From JAFAGX01 sp035623335 (GTDB lineage Bacteria; Acidobacteriota; Terriglobia; Terriglobales; Acidobacteriaceae): a DNA stretch of 64,000 bases. The notes under the pieces are model-generated. The model saw nothing but the letters and a program-made list of their open reading frames with translations, made no database searches and had not been told where the DNA came from. Positions within the stretch are counted from its first letter, which is position 1. Every line of letters begins with the position of its first letter. Below are positions 34,532 to 44,955 of the stretch, one piece after another. The translations under genes were made by a program, and so were the position numbers. The DNA is taken from NCBI GenBank assembly GCA_035623335.1, contig DASPTQ010000071.1:38838-102837 (forward strand). The letters run 5' to 3'.

Positions 34532-36601
34532 TCAGTAGCGGCTGCGGGCGATACGTTGGCGAAGGCTATTGCGGCAAGAGTCGGTGACACAAAAATCCAG
34601 GGCCTGTTTGCAATAGGTGATGTTCTCGGGTGTGTCTCCCGCATTGGCGAAGTCGATGGCAAGGATGCGCTCGAGTTCGTTGTAGCCACCATTCCATTTT
34701 TTCAGGTATTCGGGATCGCTCTGGCTGCGCGTGTCGAATTCCGGCCAATCGTCGTGCAGGGCATGCAGACGCCCCAGCAAGGGCTGGAGGGGAGTCTTAG
34801 CTTGATCGCCAAAAGCCATCACTCGCGCTCCGGCTGCGGCGACGGTAGGCCGCGGATCATCTAGAGCCAAAACCACAAAGGGCCGCAATTCAGGGCTGTT
34901 GCGAAGAACGGCGAGATCTACCAGCAAATTGTTTTGATGACAGTCGCTGCCTCCCCTGTCGTAGTAAGCAGAGAGCGCGGGCCCAAGTTTGTCGCTGCCA
35001 TACTTGGGATCGACGCGCAGGAAATAGGTGAGCAGACCCGCCTCGATCGAGCAAGGCCAATCCGGGCCGTAAACTTCATAGACTTTCTTAACGCGGGGCA
35101 AGACGGAATCGCCAGCATAAAGGCCGATGATGGGCGCGATCCGGGACATGCGCTCCGTCCAGCGATCTTCGAGAATGCGAATCAGCTCGGCGTCGAGATC
35201 GGTGCTGGGCGGGAGGTTCATGGAACGGAGGCGATTCCAATCGAGCGGAGTGTCAAGGTCGAGAATATGTTCGCGAAAGAGAGCCTGCGCTTTTTCGGGA
35301 TTAAGCTTACGGATTTCCTTGAGGGCTATTTCACGGATAAACGAGGCGTTTTGCGCCGGAGGAGCCGAATAGATTTGGGTCAGAACCGCGAGGACTTGAT
35401 CGGAGGGAAGTGTCTGGGCCCAACGAAAGTTGAGAAGATCGTTGGCCAGTTCCTGATAGGGAAGATCGGGCATGGCGGCGAGATGCTGAAGACGGATTCG
35501 GTCGCGCTCCGCGGTGGGAACGGGAAGCAACTGAGAGCCGCAAGAATAGGTGTTCAGGTGATCGAGGGAGTGGAGGGTGGAGGCGCGGATGTCTGGTGGA
35601 CGGTGGTCAATGCTGGCAGCCACCTGTTGCCAATTAGCGGCGACGCGACCACACCATTTCGCCTGCCAAGCCGCAATGCCCGCTCGATCCGAACTGCGGA
35701 TCACAGAAGCGGTGAGCTTCGGATTCTGTTCGAGGAACTCAACCAGGGACAATTCCGTGATGAGTCTCTCATCGGCAACGAGCGAGGTCTCCTCGAGGCG
35801 GCCGCGCAACAGAGCGATGGCTTCGCCGTGCGTGGGTGCCGCGAGAATAGTGGCCAGAGCAATATCATCGGACCAGACCGAGGGGTTGCGCCGCGTGTAC
35901 AGCGACGCCGAGGCCGTACGGGCCTTGGGAGTGGCGATCTCGAAGAGACGGAAGGCCTCGATGGGGGTGAAGCGCGGCAGCGGTTGTTCCCGGGCGCGCG
36001 CGACGATTTGATCCACTTCGCCAGAGGCGGCTAGGAGCTTTTGGGGAAGAATCTGAATTGTGACAATGTTGTCGGAGGTGATGGGTGGCCCTCCTTGTTC
36101 GGTGACGGCAGCACTAGGGGAGAGAACCGAGCGCGTGACCACATACATGCGGTAACGGCCAGGCTTCAAGAAGCGTAAATAGTGGGTGAGTTCGACCGAA
36201 TCGAACTGCGGCGAAACACCAAGTTTAAGATTTGGCTCGCGCGGGGCGGAGAGACGGCCAGCCAGTGCAGCATGAATAGCCCAATAGTCGTGGAGAGGTT
36301 CGGGGGCATCGGCGGGCCGATCGCTAACAAACGATTCGAGGACGGAACGCTGCCCGTAATCGAGATAGCGCGCTCCGGCAACATAGCTAGCCGAGGAGTC
36401 CGCGGTGAATTGGTATTTGAGGCGAATGGTGTCGCCGATGTGGAAGGTCGTTTGGTCAGAGTCCAACGAGATCTCGAAATGAATGCCCGGAGGATTGGCA
36501 GCCAGCGCCTGATGGTGTTGTGAATCGAACGTATCGCTGCAAGTCCCGGGAGATACCCAAGCAACAACTAGGAGCGCACCGAGAGCAAATCTCCGCGACA
36601 T
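34532..36601 (-). CDS. Large secreted protein of unknown function, Ig-like plus helical repeats
   Basis: A 689-residue protein with a signal peptide (MSRRFALGALLVVAWVSPGTCS). An N-terminal beta-sandwich (about 35-180: FEISLDSDQTTFHIGDTIRL, with RFLKPGRYRMYVVTRS) resembles a bacterial Ig-like or intracellular proteinase inhibitor fold. The rest is alpha-helical with HEAT-like rhythm (for example DLAVLRNSPELRPFVVLAL, DPRPTVAAAGARVMAFG). I do not recognise the family. ATG 36601 gives a tidy signal peptide; ATG 36610 also fits. It is divergent from the DUF4139 gene at 36769, with 170 bp between, and could share control with it. No catalytic motif was found. Confidence 0.75.
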   Translation of the reverse strand: MSRRFALGALLVVAWVSPGTCSDTFDSQHHQALAANPPGIHFEISLDSDQTTFHIGDTIRLKYQFTADSSASYVAGARYLDYGQRSVLESFVSDRPADAPEPLHDYWAIHAALAGRLSAPREPNLKLGVSPQFDSVELTHYLRFLKPGRYRMYVVTRSVLSPSAAVTEQGGPPITSDNIVTIQILPQKLLAASGEVDQIVARAREQPLPRFTPIEAFRLFEIATPKARTASASLYTRRNPSVWSDDIALATILAAPTHGEAIALLRGRLEETSLVADERLITELSLVEFLEQNPKLTASVIRSSDRAGIAAWQAKWCGRVAANWQQVAASIDHRPPDIRASTLHSLDHLNTYSCGSQLLPVPTAERDRIRLQHLAAMPDLPYQELANDLLNFRWAQTLPSDQVLAVLTQIYSAPPAQNASFIREIALKEIRKLNPEKAQALFREHILDLDTPLDWNRLRSMNLPPSTDLDAELIRILEDRWTERMSRIAPIIGLYAGDSVLPRVKKVYEVYGPDWPCSIEAGLLTYFLRVDPKYGSDKLGPALSAYYDRGGSDCHQNNLLVDLAVLRNSPELRPFVVLALDDPRPTVAAAGARVMAFGDQAKTPLQPLLGRLHALHDDWPEFDTRSQSDPEYLKKWNGGYNELERILAIDFANAGDTPENITYCKQALDFCVTDSCRNSLRQRIARSRY

Positions 36602-36768
36602 GGTGGCCATTACCAACAGTGTAAAGGCCGGAACGCGAGCTTAGGCCGGAGGGCTCATTACCGAAGGGTAACGAAGAAGCAGGATTTTCTAGTAGTCCCA
36701 AGTAATGTATCGCAAGATGAGCAGATCAGAGCGTTATTAAGGATGAAGCTGGCCTTCGGAGGGCGATC

Positions 36769-38304
36769 ATGAAGATAAGTCGACCGAGTCTCGTGACCAT
36801 CGCGTGGGTGTTGGCAGCGGGAATGGTCACGATGAGCGGCCTCGCTACCGGGCAGGCGAAGAGCGATGCGGGGATGGCACCGGCGCTGACCATCTACAAC
36901 CAGCAATTCGCCGTAGTCCGGCATGGCTTAGCTCTGGATTTGAAACCGGGGCAAAACCACGTGGAAGTAACCGACATTACGGGCCATCTCGAGCCCGACT
37001 CCGTGTTCCTGCGATCACTCGATGAGGCGAGGCATTTGCGCATTCTGGAACAGAACTATCGCAACGATCCCGTATCCGAGCAATTGCTGTTGTCGCTCTA
37101 TGAGGGCAAGACGATTGATTTTCAGACGCCCGACAGGACCATTGTGCAAGGGACAATTATTCGCAGCGGATTTGTTCCCCACGCGACGGCGCTGTACGGA
37201 CAGAGGTATTACCAGGCACAGGCAGCTTATGTACAACAGGGAGCCGAGCAGCCGGTCATCGAAGTGAACCACAAGCTGCAATTTACCCTGCCGGGACAGC
37301 CCTTGTTTCCAGCACTGGCGGACGACACGGTGCTGAAGCCGACGCTCTCCTGGGAATTGGAAACGAACAAGGCGGGCAAGGCGGTGGCGGAGCTGAGTTA
37401 TGTTACCGGCGGGATGAATTGGGAAGCCAGTTACAACGTGGTGTCGCCGACCAAAGAAGGCGAGTTGGAACTGGTAGGCTGGGTCACGCTCGACAACCAG
37501 AGCGGAAAGACGTTCCCGAATGCCCGCATCAAGCTAATGGCCGGAGACGTAAACAAGATCCAACCGACGGAGATCTATGCGAAGGCCGCTATGGCCTCCT
37601 CTGTTGGCATCGGCGGCGCTGGGGAGTCGCAGTTCACGGAAAAGCCGTTTGATGAATATCACCTGTACACGCTTGAGCGGCCGACGACGCTGCACGACCG
37701 GGAAACGAAGCAGGTGGAATTTGTGCGTGCGGTGGGGGTCAAATCGAAGACCGTCTACGTATACGACGGCTGGAAGACCGAGGCGAACTACAGGAATTGG
37801 CCCATGGAGACGATCCGGGCGCAGGATGCCTTTGGCACCCAGTCCAATTCGAAGGTGTGGGTCATGCAGGAATTTAAGAATAGCAGCGAAAATCACCTCG
37901 GCGTGCCGCTACCCAAGGGCAGAGTCCGATTCTATCGGCGGGACGATGATGGGCAGCTCGAATTCACCGGCGAGAACGAGATCGATCACACCCCCAAAGA
38001 CGAGCTGCTTCGGATTTATACGGGGAACGCCTTTGACTTAACGGGAGAGCGGCACCGGGTGGACTTCAAGCTGAACACGGCCGCCCGGTGGGTAGATGAG
38101 AGCTTTGAAATAAAGGTGAGAAATCATAAAGCCACGCCCGTCGAAGTTAGGATTGTTGAACATCTCTACCGCTGGTCGACATGGGACATTAGCAAGAGCT
38201 CAGATCCGTTCAAGAAGGTGGATGCCCAGACCGTGGCATTTACAGTCGAAATCCCGGCTGAGAGCGAGAAGGCTCTGACATACCAGGTACATTACGCTTG
38301 GTGA
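36769..38304 (+). CDS. Secreted DUF4139-domain protein
   Basis: A 511-residue protein with a signal peptide (LVTIAWVLAAGMVTMSGLA). The C-terminal two thirds match the DUF4139 pattern: ELSYVTGGMNWEASYNVV (about 206-223), LELVGWVTLDNQSGKTF, VWVMQEFKNSSENHLGVPLP, and GNAFDLTGERHRVDF near the end. The first third, from about 45, reads LTIYNQQFAVVRHGLALDL as in the DUF4140 partner domain. These proteins are found outside the cytoplasm in many bacteria and have no settled function. GGAGGG lies 6 bases before ATG 36769. A small Gly-Ala loop around VGIGGAGESQ is notable only as a linker. Confidence 0.85.
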   Translation: MKISRPSLVTIAWVLAAGMVTMSGLATGQAKSDAGMAPALTIYNQQFAVVRHGLALDLKPGQNHVEVTDITGHLEPDSVFLRSLDEARHLRILEQNYRNDPVSEQLLLSLYEGKTIDFQTPDRTIVQGTIIRSGFVPHATALYGQRYYQAQAAYVQQGAEQPVIEVNHKLQFTLPGQPLFPALADDTVLKPTLSWELETNKAGKAVAELSYVTGGMNWEASYNVVSPTKEGELELVGWVTLDNQSGKTFPNARIKLMAGDVNKIQPTEIYAKAAMASSVGIGGAGESQFTEKPFDEYHLYTLERPTTLHDRETKQVEFVRAVGVKSKTVYVYDGWKTEANYRNWPMETIRAQDAFGTQSNSKVWVMQEFKNSSENHLGVPLPKGRVRFYRRDDDGQLEFTGENEIDHTPKDELLRIYTGNAFDLTGERHRVDFKLNTAARWVDESFEIKVRNHKATPVEVRIVEHLYRWSTWDISKSSDPFKKVDAQTVAFTVEIPAESEKALTYQVHYAW

Positions 38305-38654
38305 GTAGGAACCGCACCGCAGCACCCAGACCGATCCATTTGGTTCGGATACTACCCACAGTGCCTGACAGAGAAATGATGGAACCGGCGAGTCGATCCT
38401 TTGCCTCGGCAAACGGGGAAGCGCTAACGCCGGCCAGCGACCACGCTCGGATCAAAAGTCAGCTGTAATTAATTGACCAAGGAATACTTACCGCCTTCTT
38501 CTCGAAACACCCACAAAAATCAACAAAGCAATGATGCGATTGGCTTCGCTCTTGCGCTGCCAGGTGGACCGGAGAGGCGGTCCCCCTTAGCTAGCAATCG
38601 GACGACTCACCTTGCATCTCGCCAGCATCCGCATCCGCTGATGAGCAGGACACC
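38305..38654. other. Gene-free stretch
   Basis: No frame in these 350 bases reads like a protein, and I see no RNA gene, strong hairpin or repeat. It lies between two convergent stop codons, so terminators would be expected here, but none with a clear stem and U-run is visible. Confidence 0.5.
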
Positions 38655-39746
38655 TTAGTGGGGGTGACCGCCACCTCCACCTCTTGGTTGCTGCCTAGCC
38701 TGCAGGTGTTCTTGCTCTTGGGCGTGTTTTACCTCCATTTGTTGCGTCTGCTGTTGATGCTTTTGTTCCATCTGCTGCTTCTCTGCCTCGCTGGCAGTGC
38801 GCTGCTCCGCCTGCTGGTGCTCTCGTTCCTGCTGCTGCACCATTTTTTGGTGTTCCTGTTCCTGCTTCTCGTAAAGTTTGTTCTGTTCGTCCTGGTTCTT
38901 CTGATCCAGCTTCGCGTCGCCCGTGCTGGGCGCCTCCCCGCGCTGATGCGGAGGAAGATCCTTAGCGTGAATTACTCCGCTCGCATTGGGAGGACGAGGG
39001 ACATTGTTTTCAGGCCGGTAAGCTCCTCCTGCTTCTTTCGCCGGTTCGATCCCGCGGTCGTCAAAGGCTCCGGCTTTCGGTGTTGCCGCGATCGGAGGCT
39101 TGCCATGATTCTCCGAGGCTCGTAACTGTGGATTCGTGAGAGCAGCGTGCTCCTGATGCGTTTGTACGGAAGTAGCCCCAATATGCTTGTCGCGTTCGGC
39201 GGCCTCCTCCTCAGCTGTAGGACGGGCTTCGATTCCGCCGTTGCCTCCGTTGTAGCTGACGCGGTTCACGTTGTTATTGATCACGGTGGTGTTATAAACA
39301 TTGTGAATATTGGTGACATTTATATTGTTCACCGTACGGTTGTAAAAGAAGTTCCCGTTGTCCCAACGTCCACCCTCATATCCGTGACCGAAATATCCGA
39401 ATCCGTAGTTGATTCCGCCATAGAAACCGACGATCGGACCCCAGTAGCCAGCATGCCAGATAAATGCGGCCCCGCCCCATCCCCACCATCCCGGAGTCCA
39501 CAAGAGGCCGACCGCAGGAGCCAACACCCAGGTTCCTGGCACCCAGTAATAACCGTACGGACCCCAAGCCCAATAGCCCGGTACCCATATATAGCCAGGG
39601 TCTGGGCAGAGTGGTTGCGCATAAACGGGTATCGGAGGCGGCCCGAACGTGATTGAAATACCGATTTGTGCAAACGATGCAGTGGAAAAGATGCAGATTA
39701 CGAGTGTGAACAGCACCAGCAAACGACGAGCATGCGACAGTCGCAT
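38655..39746 (-). CDS. YXWGXW-repeat protein with Gln/His-rich coiled tail
   Basis: A 363-residue secreted protein. The signal peptide (LLVLFTLVICIFSTASFAQ) is followed by tandem YXWGXW-type repeats (about 48-110: IWVPGYWAWGPYGYYWVPGTW, shown as IWVPGYWAWG and YWVPGTWVL, then WTPGWWGWG). An Asn-rich segment (NNINVTNIHNVYNTTV, about 138-153) comes next. A long hydrophilic tail rich in Gln, Glu and His (about 265-350, KQEQEHQKMVQQQEREHQQ) looks like a coiled coil, ending GGGGGHPH. YXWGXW proteins are common in Acidobacteria and Proteobacteria and have no known function. AAGGA stands 9-10 bases before ATG 39746. The terminal His-rich tail could bind metal (inference). Confidence 0.82.
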   Translation of the reverse strand: MRLSHARRLLVLFTLVICIFSTASFAQIGISITFGPPPIPVYAQPLCPDPGYIWVPGYWAWGPYGYYWVPGTWVLAPAVGLLWTPGWWGWGGAAFIWHAGYWGPIVGFYGGINYGFGYFGHGYEGGRWDNGNFFYNRTVNNINVTNIHNVYNTTVINNNVNRVSYNGGNGGIEARPTAEEEAAERDKHIGATSVQTHQEHAALTNPQLRASENHGKPPIAATPKAGAFDDRGIEPAKEAGGAYRPENNVPRPPNASGVIHAKDLPPHQRGEAPSTGDAKLDQKNQDEQNKLYEKQEQEHQKMVQQQEREHQQAEQRTASEAEKQQMEQKHQQQTQQMEVKHAQEQEHLQARQQPRGGGGGHPH

Positions 39747-40322
39747 AGATTTTTTCCTTTTGCTCGATTATCCGCCCATTGCAGGCAAGATCTCCGCTTG
39801 CCTTTGGCACACGGAATCGAGCGGAATCGCTTCCTAGGGCATTCCAACTCTCAGTTGTACAAACTCCAATTTGAACAAGATGTTTCTCAGTCTAGTGGAT
39901 ATTCTTGCCATTCAGGTTTACTCCTCGTGTCACGCGCCTCTTGTCCCATCAACGCCAGCTTTCGACCCTTTACCGCTGGAGGAGAGAGTGGTGGTATACC
40001 GGTTCGTAGCCCATCTCCTTTTGTCTCTTGGACTTCGATGGCGTGGAGCATCCCGTAAGAATCCGGCAGTTTCATCCCACGCGTGGGCGAGGGAACATTC
40101 AAGATTTCGGTCAGTCAAGTGCATCTGGAGTGCGGTTCTCAGACTCTCCGTTGAGTAAGCGCGGTTGAGGTTCAATTGCCATCTCCGGTCTGCTTCGCTT
40201 GCGCTTCAAGCGTCGTTACCTTTAGGAGCGTACAGCATCTCGTCGGAGACCGGCATTCTCGTCCATCTCTAGACAAGAGTTCAGCGACGCACGGGTGCGG
40301 GGTTCTTCTCGGCCTGAGTTTC
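39747..40322. other. Gene-free stretch of 576 bp
   Basis: Short frames on the minus strand exist (around 39887-40175) but have no ribosome site and no recognisable protein features. The end near 39747 presumably holds the promoter of the YXWGXW gene. Otherwise I see nothing I can support. Confidence 0.4.
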
Positions 40323-40949
40323 CTACGGTTTTTTAGCTTGTTGCTGCTTTTCAGCTTCCTCGATCACCTTGCGGAATTGAGCCACCGCTGGGACATTGGG
40401 TGAGTTGAGTGCGTCTTTCGCCGTATAACGCCATACTGGGGGGCTGTCGAGCGGATATTCAACCTGACCGCGGTACACCGCAAACACATCGTCTGCAGAC
40501 CCGATCTCAGTGCGCGGATGAGGACCGGACGGCGGAGGGCCCACTGTGGTGTCGCTGACGGGGGGAGGGGTGCCTTGCTGCGCTCCCACGCGAATTCCCC
40601 CGTCCGTTGGCTGCATAATCACCGGACGATCGTTGGGAATTCCACCGATCGTAGGATTCACATTCCTTCCGTGGCCCTTGCGGATCGAGATCACAAGATC
40701 GGCAGTTTGAGGAGACATCACAGGCGAGAGGCGTCCCCAGTTCGACAAAGCTTTCTCGACATCCTCCTGCGCGGTGCGATTCTCATTAGGATTCGTGATA
40801 GAGACCCCGGCATCAGGATCAATCACCACATATACGGTGTGGGCTTGAAGGACGTAGTTGGGAAGGAGAAACTTTTTCTTGTCCTTGGCCGGTGCGACTG
40901 AAATTAACGCTAGAACAGCGGAGACTAGAGCGAAGCCTCGAACACTCAT
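40323..40949 (-). CDS. Small secreted protein of unknown function
   Basis: A 208-residue protein with a signal peptide (GFALVSAVLALISVAPA). The mature part contains YVLQAHTVYVVIDPDAGVS (about 32-50), EKALSNWGRLSPVMSPQTADLVISIRKG (shown as ALSNWGRLSPV and ADLVISIRKG, about 67-94), a Pro-rich linker (PPPSGPHP), and a C-terminal VAQFRKVIEEAEKQQ helix. The layout (an 'ALxxWG..' segment and a 'DLVI.IRKG' strand) recurs in lipoproteins and secreted proteins of Acidobacteria, but I cannot name a function. It stands alone, with gene-free DNA on both sides. Confidence 0.72.
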   Translation of the reverse strand: MSVRGFALVSAVLALISVAPAKDKKKFLLPNYVLQAHTVYVVIDPDAGVSITNPNENRTAQEDVEKALSNWGRLSPVMSPQTADLVISIRKGHGRNVNPTIGGIPNDRPVIMQPTDGGIRVGAQQGTPPPVSDTTVGPPPSGPHPRTEIGSADDVFAVYRGQVEYPLDSPPVWRYTAKDALNSPNVPAVAQFRKVIEEAEKQQQAKKP

Positions 40950-41434
40950 AGAGCCTGCAAGGCCAAATTATAAGCTTCAAGACCTTTGGACAGGGACTTA
41001 ACTGATGAAAAATCGGCAACAACTGTTGCGATCCGATCCGGTCCCAGATTCAGTGTCGCCTGCGTCGCGCTGGGCTGGCGCCGTAGGTGGGGTAGATTCC
41101 ATTATCGCGTTTGCAATAGATTGATCATGTGGGTCGGGCCAAACGGCTTGCAGCCGCGCTTCTTTGGATACGGGCCTGTCGGCGTTAGCGGCCAGACACA
41201 CAAGGACCGCGCATAACCTTTGGCTCGAGGCGAAAGGATGTCCCGTTCCGGGAAACGGTGTTCAGAGTCGGTTCGACCAGCCAAGTTTCCAATCGGAAGT
41301 TGCCATCCATGAACTCACCCGAAACCCGTTGATTTTACCCCCCCGCGAGCTTCCCTGGTAGGGAGTAATCGTGCTTCCCGGAGAATCCTCATCCTCTTGA
41401 AAAGATAGGGTGTTAGCGGTCTCTCAGGGGCTAA
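40950..41434. other. Gene-free stretch of 485 bp
   Basis: No frame reads like protein and no RNA gene or repeat is apparent. It should hold the promoter of the small secreted protein (end near 40950) and the terminator region of the TonB receptor (end near 41434), but no clear hairpin with a U-run was found. Confidence 0.4.
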
Positions 41435-44400
41435 TTAAAAACCGAACTTCGCCGACAGCTGCACTACGCGAACGGAAGAATCAAATCCGAGGCCGCTGCC
41501 GTAAGGACTAGTCGGAACTCCTTGCATCGACGTTACCAGCCCAAACGTGGAATCTCCGAGCTGCGCGTCGGGTAATCCGAAGTTCGGATGATTGAAGACG
41601 TTGAACGCCTGCGCGCCCAAACCGAAACTAACCCTCTCTTTCACGCGAAACGTCTTGAAAAGACCGAAATCAAAGTCCATGTAACCCGGCCCGCGAAATT
41701 GGTTTCTTCTTTCGTCCGGATAGCTGGTATAGCCGGGAAAGCTTGGAGAGGAAGTATCAAGAAATGCCGAATCCGGGACGCAGGGAACTGGGTGGGGGTT
41801 CACATAGGCAGCCGCACCTCCACATCTCGAAGAGGCAGCCGTCCCAACGATCTCGGCTACGATCGGTCCTCCTCCGTTGGCAATACTGCCGTCAGCCCGG
41901 CTGTCCAGCACGGTATACGGCAGGCCGTAACGGGCGTAGACCTTCCCCGACCATTGCCAACCTCTCAAGAAGAGTCTCAGGAACCCGTTCTGGGCATAGA
42001 CAGGAGGAATGATCAGAAAATCTGCATTGAGAAGATGGCGTACATCGTAGTCCGCATTTCCATAACTGTTCGCTCGTAGACTCAGCGGATTGATTTGAAA
42101 CTGCAGGGAGCCGTTGCCAAAGGGATAAAATCCGCCATTCGACATGTCATCGAGGGTGTGAGAGTACGTGAAATGGACATGGGCACTAAACCAATTGTGA
42201 TACTGCTCGCGGAGTGAAAGGGTCAATCCGTTGTAGTTGGCCACGCCTCCGTTTTGCAGCGTGAAGACCGCGCCATAGTTCGGATAGGGTGCAGCCAGAA
42301 TTCCCGGCACGTGCTCGAATAAACGATCGGTCGCGACTGCATTCCACCACGCGTCACTGTAGATGAGACGGACGGAGTGATTCCCAACATAGTTTAGAGT
42401 CAGCACCGTCGAGGGCATCAGTTGTTCCGCGACCTTCAAATTCCATTCCTGAACCTGCGGTGTATGGAATCTTCCCTGAGTGGAAGTGAACGTCAGCGGT
42501 GGAGTAAACCCAAGAATAGGATTCAACTCTGCTAAAAGTTGATTGTAACTTTTAGTCAAACTGAAGGAACTGGAAGCCGCCGCAAACGCCGCAGGTCCGC
42601 CCTTTTCTGGATCAAACGGCAGGAGGCCTGTGGTGTTGAAGTCTGCGTCCAGAGGCGAAATGAAAAACATTTCTGCACTCGGTGGGTTGGTGAGAAGCGT
42701 GTCCACCAGGCCGGTCGGGGAGGTGTCGTAGAAAATACCGATTCCACCGCTCAGCAAGGTCTTTCCTCCTCCCGGGAACCAGGGATGCTGCTTCGACGCC
42801 TTGGGCATCCAGGCAAAAGCCAAACGGGGCGACCAATTCACGGAATCCGCGCTCATAAATGCATGGTGAAGATTGGTGTTGATATCTTGGTTGTAGGGTA
42901 CATTCGCGGCGCCTGCGAGACCGGCTTGAACACTCGTCAGGTTTGGAAACGAGGTCTTGAAATTGGAGAAGCAGTTCGTTTGGCACACAGGATTTGAATT
43001 CTTCTCCAGGCGCAGCGCACCCGTCAGGGTCAACGTCGAGGTGATCTGCCAGCCGTCCTCGGCATAGAACGCAGCCCCCCACACCGCAATGGGCACATCG
43101 GGAGAGGGATGGTACTGCTGTACATAAGCGTTAGCAATCCCATCGGCAAATGCCTGGATCCCAGCGGTTCCTCGACCGGAGGTCAGTCCACTGAATTGCG
43201 TGGTCGGAAAGGAGCCATAAAAGGTGTGATCGCTGATGTCATATCGCCGAAAATTAACTCCAAACTTCAAGTTGTGCTTTCCGCGCAGCCAGGCATAGTC
43301 GTCAATAAATTGATATTGCGTTGCTTTGCGACCCGAAGGAAAGTTCGAAATCGAGGGGTTAATTCCGGAAAATCCGTTGGGAAACTCGAACTGCACTCCG
43401 CCCTCGGGAAATGCTGCCTGCCATGCAGCAATGTTCTGGGCAAAAATTGAGCTGTAGTAACTGGCTGCGGCTGTGAACAAGTTAACCCGGTCGACGCCGG
43501 AGGAATGGCGGTACTGGAGTTGCGTGTCCCAGTTCGGCTGGTCAGAATGAGCATCGAAGGCAGCACTTAGCGGATCGATATAGGAAGCCTGAATCCCACG
43601 GTCCAGTTCGACGCGAAAGAAAAGGTCGTCGCTGTCGGTAATTTTTTGGTCGACGCGAGAGGCCAGAGTCCATTCTCGGGTAAATGAATTTGGCGTCGTA
43701 ACCAGAGTTTCAGCGCACGGCAGTCCGGCGCCAAATCCGGGAAGTACGATGGATTCGCAGTCCGTGCCTGCGGCAGGTAGAGGCGTTGTAATCCTCCCGC
43801 TCGCCGCCTGGGCATAAATGCGGAACATATTTCGATAGGCGGACGCCTCGGCGGGTTGGAGGTTTCTCACATTAGCCAAAACCGCAGAGGCAAAGGCCGA
43901 CGTGGGAATGGTTTCCAAATAAACGTTGGGAAGGACGAATCGCAGTCCCTCCGTATCCACGAAAAACCAGGTGTGTCTCTTTCGGATTGGTCCGCCAACG
44001 GCTGCTGCCCACTGGTTGGCATTCGAAAAGGGCTTGGGGGTCGACGTGGCATCGCTGAAAAAGTCGTTCGAATTCATGGCCGATCCGTTCCACCACCACT
44101 GCAGGTTTCCATGAATCTCATTGGTCCCGGACTTAGTGACGTAGTTGATCTGTGCCCCGCTGAACTGTCCATATTCTGCCGAGTACGGGTTAGTCACAAC
44201 CGTTGCCCCCTGCAGTTCATTTTTTCCCAAGGACAGGTTTGCAGCTCCCGTGCTGTTGACGTTTAAATAAGGGTCCATGGCATTTTCGCCGTTAATGGTG
44301 AAGGTATTTGAAGTGGCGGGGAGTCCGTTTACGGAGAAGTTTCCTACGCCGCCCCCGGGCGCCAATACGGTCGCCGGCCCTGTAAATGCAATGGTGGTAA

Positions 44401-44887
44401 TGTCTTCGCCCGAAGCCGGCAGCAAATCGACTTCGAGGGGAGTGAAGGTTATCACCCATCCAGGATCGGTCCCAATCAGCGAACTCAACCCGGACACCTC
44501 GATTTTTTCGCTTCTCCCTTTCAACCGAAGGGGAATGTCAAGTGAGGTGGTTTGCCCCACATGGACAGGGACGGCAACGACACACTTGACGAATCCCTGG
44601 ACCGAGACAGAGACCTCGTATCTCCCCGGGCTCAACAGATTGAATCGGTATCCGCCTTGTTCACTTGTAGTCGTGGAATGGGTCTCGCCGGTAGCTAGAC
44701 TGAGCAACGCAACTTCGGCCCCCGCCACAACTGCTTGCGTGGGGTATCGGACAGTTCCCTGAATGCTTCCGGTCACGAGGGTCTGTGCTGAGATCCTGCC
44801 CCCCACTGGCAGCAACAGGAATAAGGCGAGGAGCAGGCGGTTTGCCGCCACCCGCGTGCCCCTGCCATCTCTGCGCATGTCCACCAT
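41435..44887 (-). CDS. TonB-dependent receptor, Oar-like
   Basis: This 1150-residue outer-membrane receptor starts with a signal peptide (NRLLLALFLLLPVGGRISAQ). A carboxypeptidase-regulatory-like domain (GSIQGTVRYPTQAVVAGAE) comes next, then a plug with NGENAMDPYLNVNSTG and INYVTKSGTNEIHGNL, and a barrel ending in AKFGF. It is a close relative of the receptor at 55685, sharing the ATSNxFTxNGxxxMDPYLN block. ATG 44887 is preferred; ATG 44878 after GGTGG is an equal alternative, and the longer TTG start at 44938 gives no sensible signal peptide. A promoter candidate lies at 44956-44983. The ligand is unknown, as no hydrolase genes flank it. Confidence 0.92.
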   Translation of the reverse strand: MVDMRRDGRGTRVAANRLLLALFLLLPVGGRISAQTLVTGSIQGTVRYPTQAVVAGAEVALLSLATGETHSTTTSEQGGYRFNLLSPGRYEVSVSVQGFVKCVVAVPVHVGQTTSLDIPLRLKGRSEKIEVSGLSSLIGTDPGWVITFTPLEVDLLPASGEDITTIAFTGPATVLAPGGGVGNFSVNGLPATSNTFTINGENAMDPYLNVNSTGAANLSLGKNELQGATVVTNPYSAEYGQFSGAQINYVTKSGTNEIHGNLQWWWNGSAMNSNDFFSDATSTPKPFSNANQWAAAVGGPIRKRHTWFFVDTEGLRFVLPNVYLETIPTSAFASAVLANVRNLQPAEASAYRNMFRIYAQAASGRITTPLPAAGTDCESIVLPGFGAGLPCAETLVTTPNSFTREWTLASRVDQKITDSDDLFFRVELDRGIQASYIDPLSAAFDAHSDQPNWDTQLQYRHSSGVDRVNLFTAAASYYSSIFAQNIAAWQAAFPEGGVQFEFPNGFSGINPSISNFPSGRKATQYQFIDDYAWLRGKHNLKFGVNFRRYDISDHTFYGSFPTTQFSGLTSGRGTAGIQAFADGIANAYVQQYHPSPDVPIAVWGAAFYAEDGWQITSTLTLTGALRLEKNSNPVCQTNCFSNFKTSFPNLTSVQAGLAGAANVPYNQDINTNLHHAFMSADSVNWSPRLAFAWMPKASKQHPWFPGGGKTLLSGGIGIFYDTSPTGLVDTLLTNPPSAEMFFISPLDADFNTTGLLPFDPEKGGPAAFAAASSSFSLTKSYNQLLAELNPILGFTPPLTFTSTQGRFHTPQVQEWNLKVAEQLMPSTVLTLNYVGNHSVRLIYSDAWWNAVATDRLFEHVPGILAAPYPNYGAVFTLQNGGVANYNGLTLSLREQYHNWFSAHVHFTYSHTLDDMSNGGFYPFGNGSLQFQINPLSLRANSYGNADYDVRHLLNADFLIIPPVYAQNGFLRLFLRGWQWSGKVYARYGLPYTVLDSRADGSIANGGGPIVAEIVGTAASSRCGGAAAYVNPHPVPCVPDSAFLDTSSPSFPGYTSYPDERRNQFRGPGYMDFDFGLFKTFRVKERVSFGLGAQAFNVFNHPNFGLPDAQLGDSTFGLVTSMQGVPTSPYGSGLGFDSSVRVVQLSAKFGF

Positions 44888-44955
44888 TGATTGAATACTT
44901 AGTTGCGGCGAGAGACAGATTCCAGCCCACAACCCCAAGCCTATTTTTGGCTAGC

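Noticed and set aside
34934..36034. Long plus-strand open frame (366 codons)
   Set aside because: It is antisense to the 689-residue secreted protein, which has a signal peptide and sensible domain layout.
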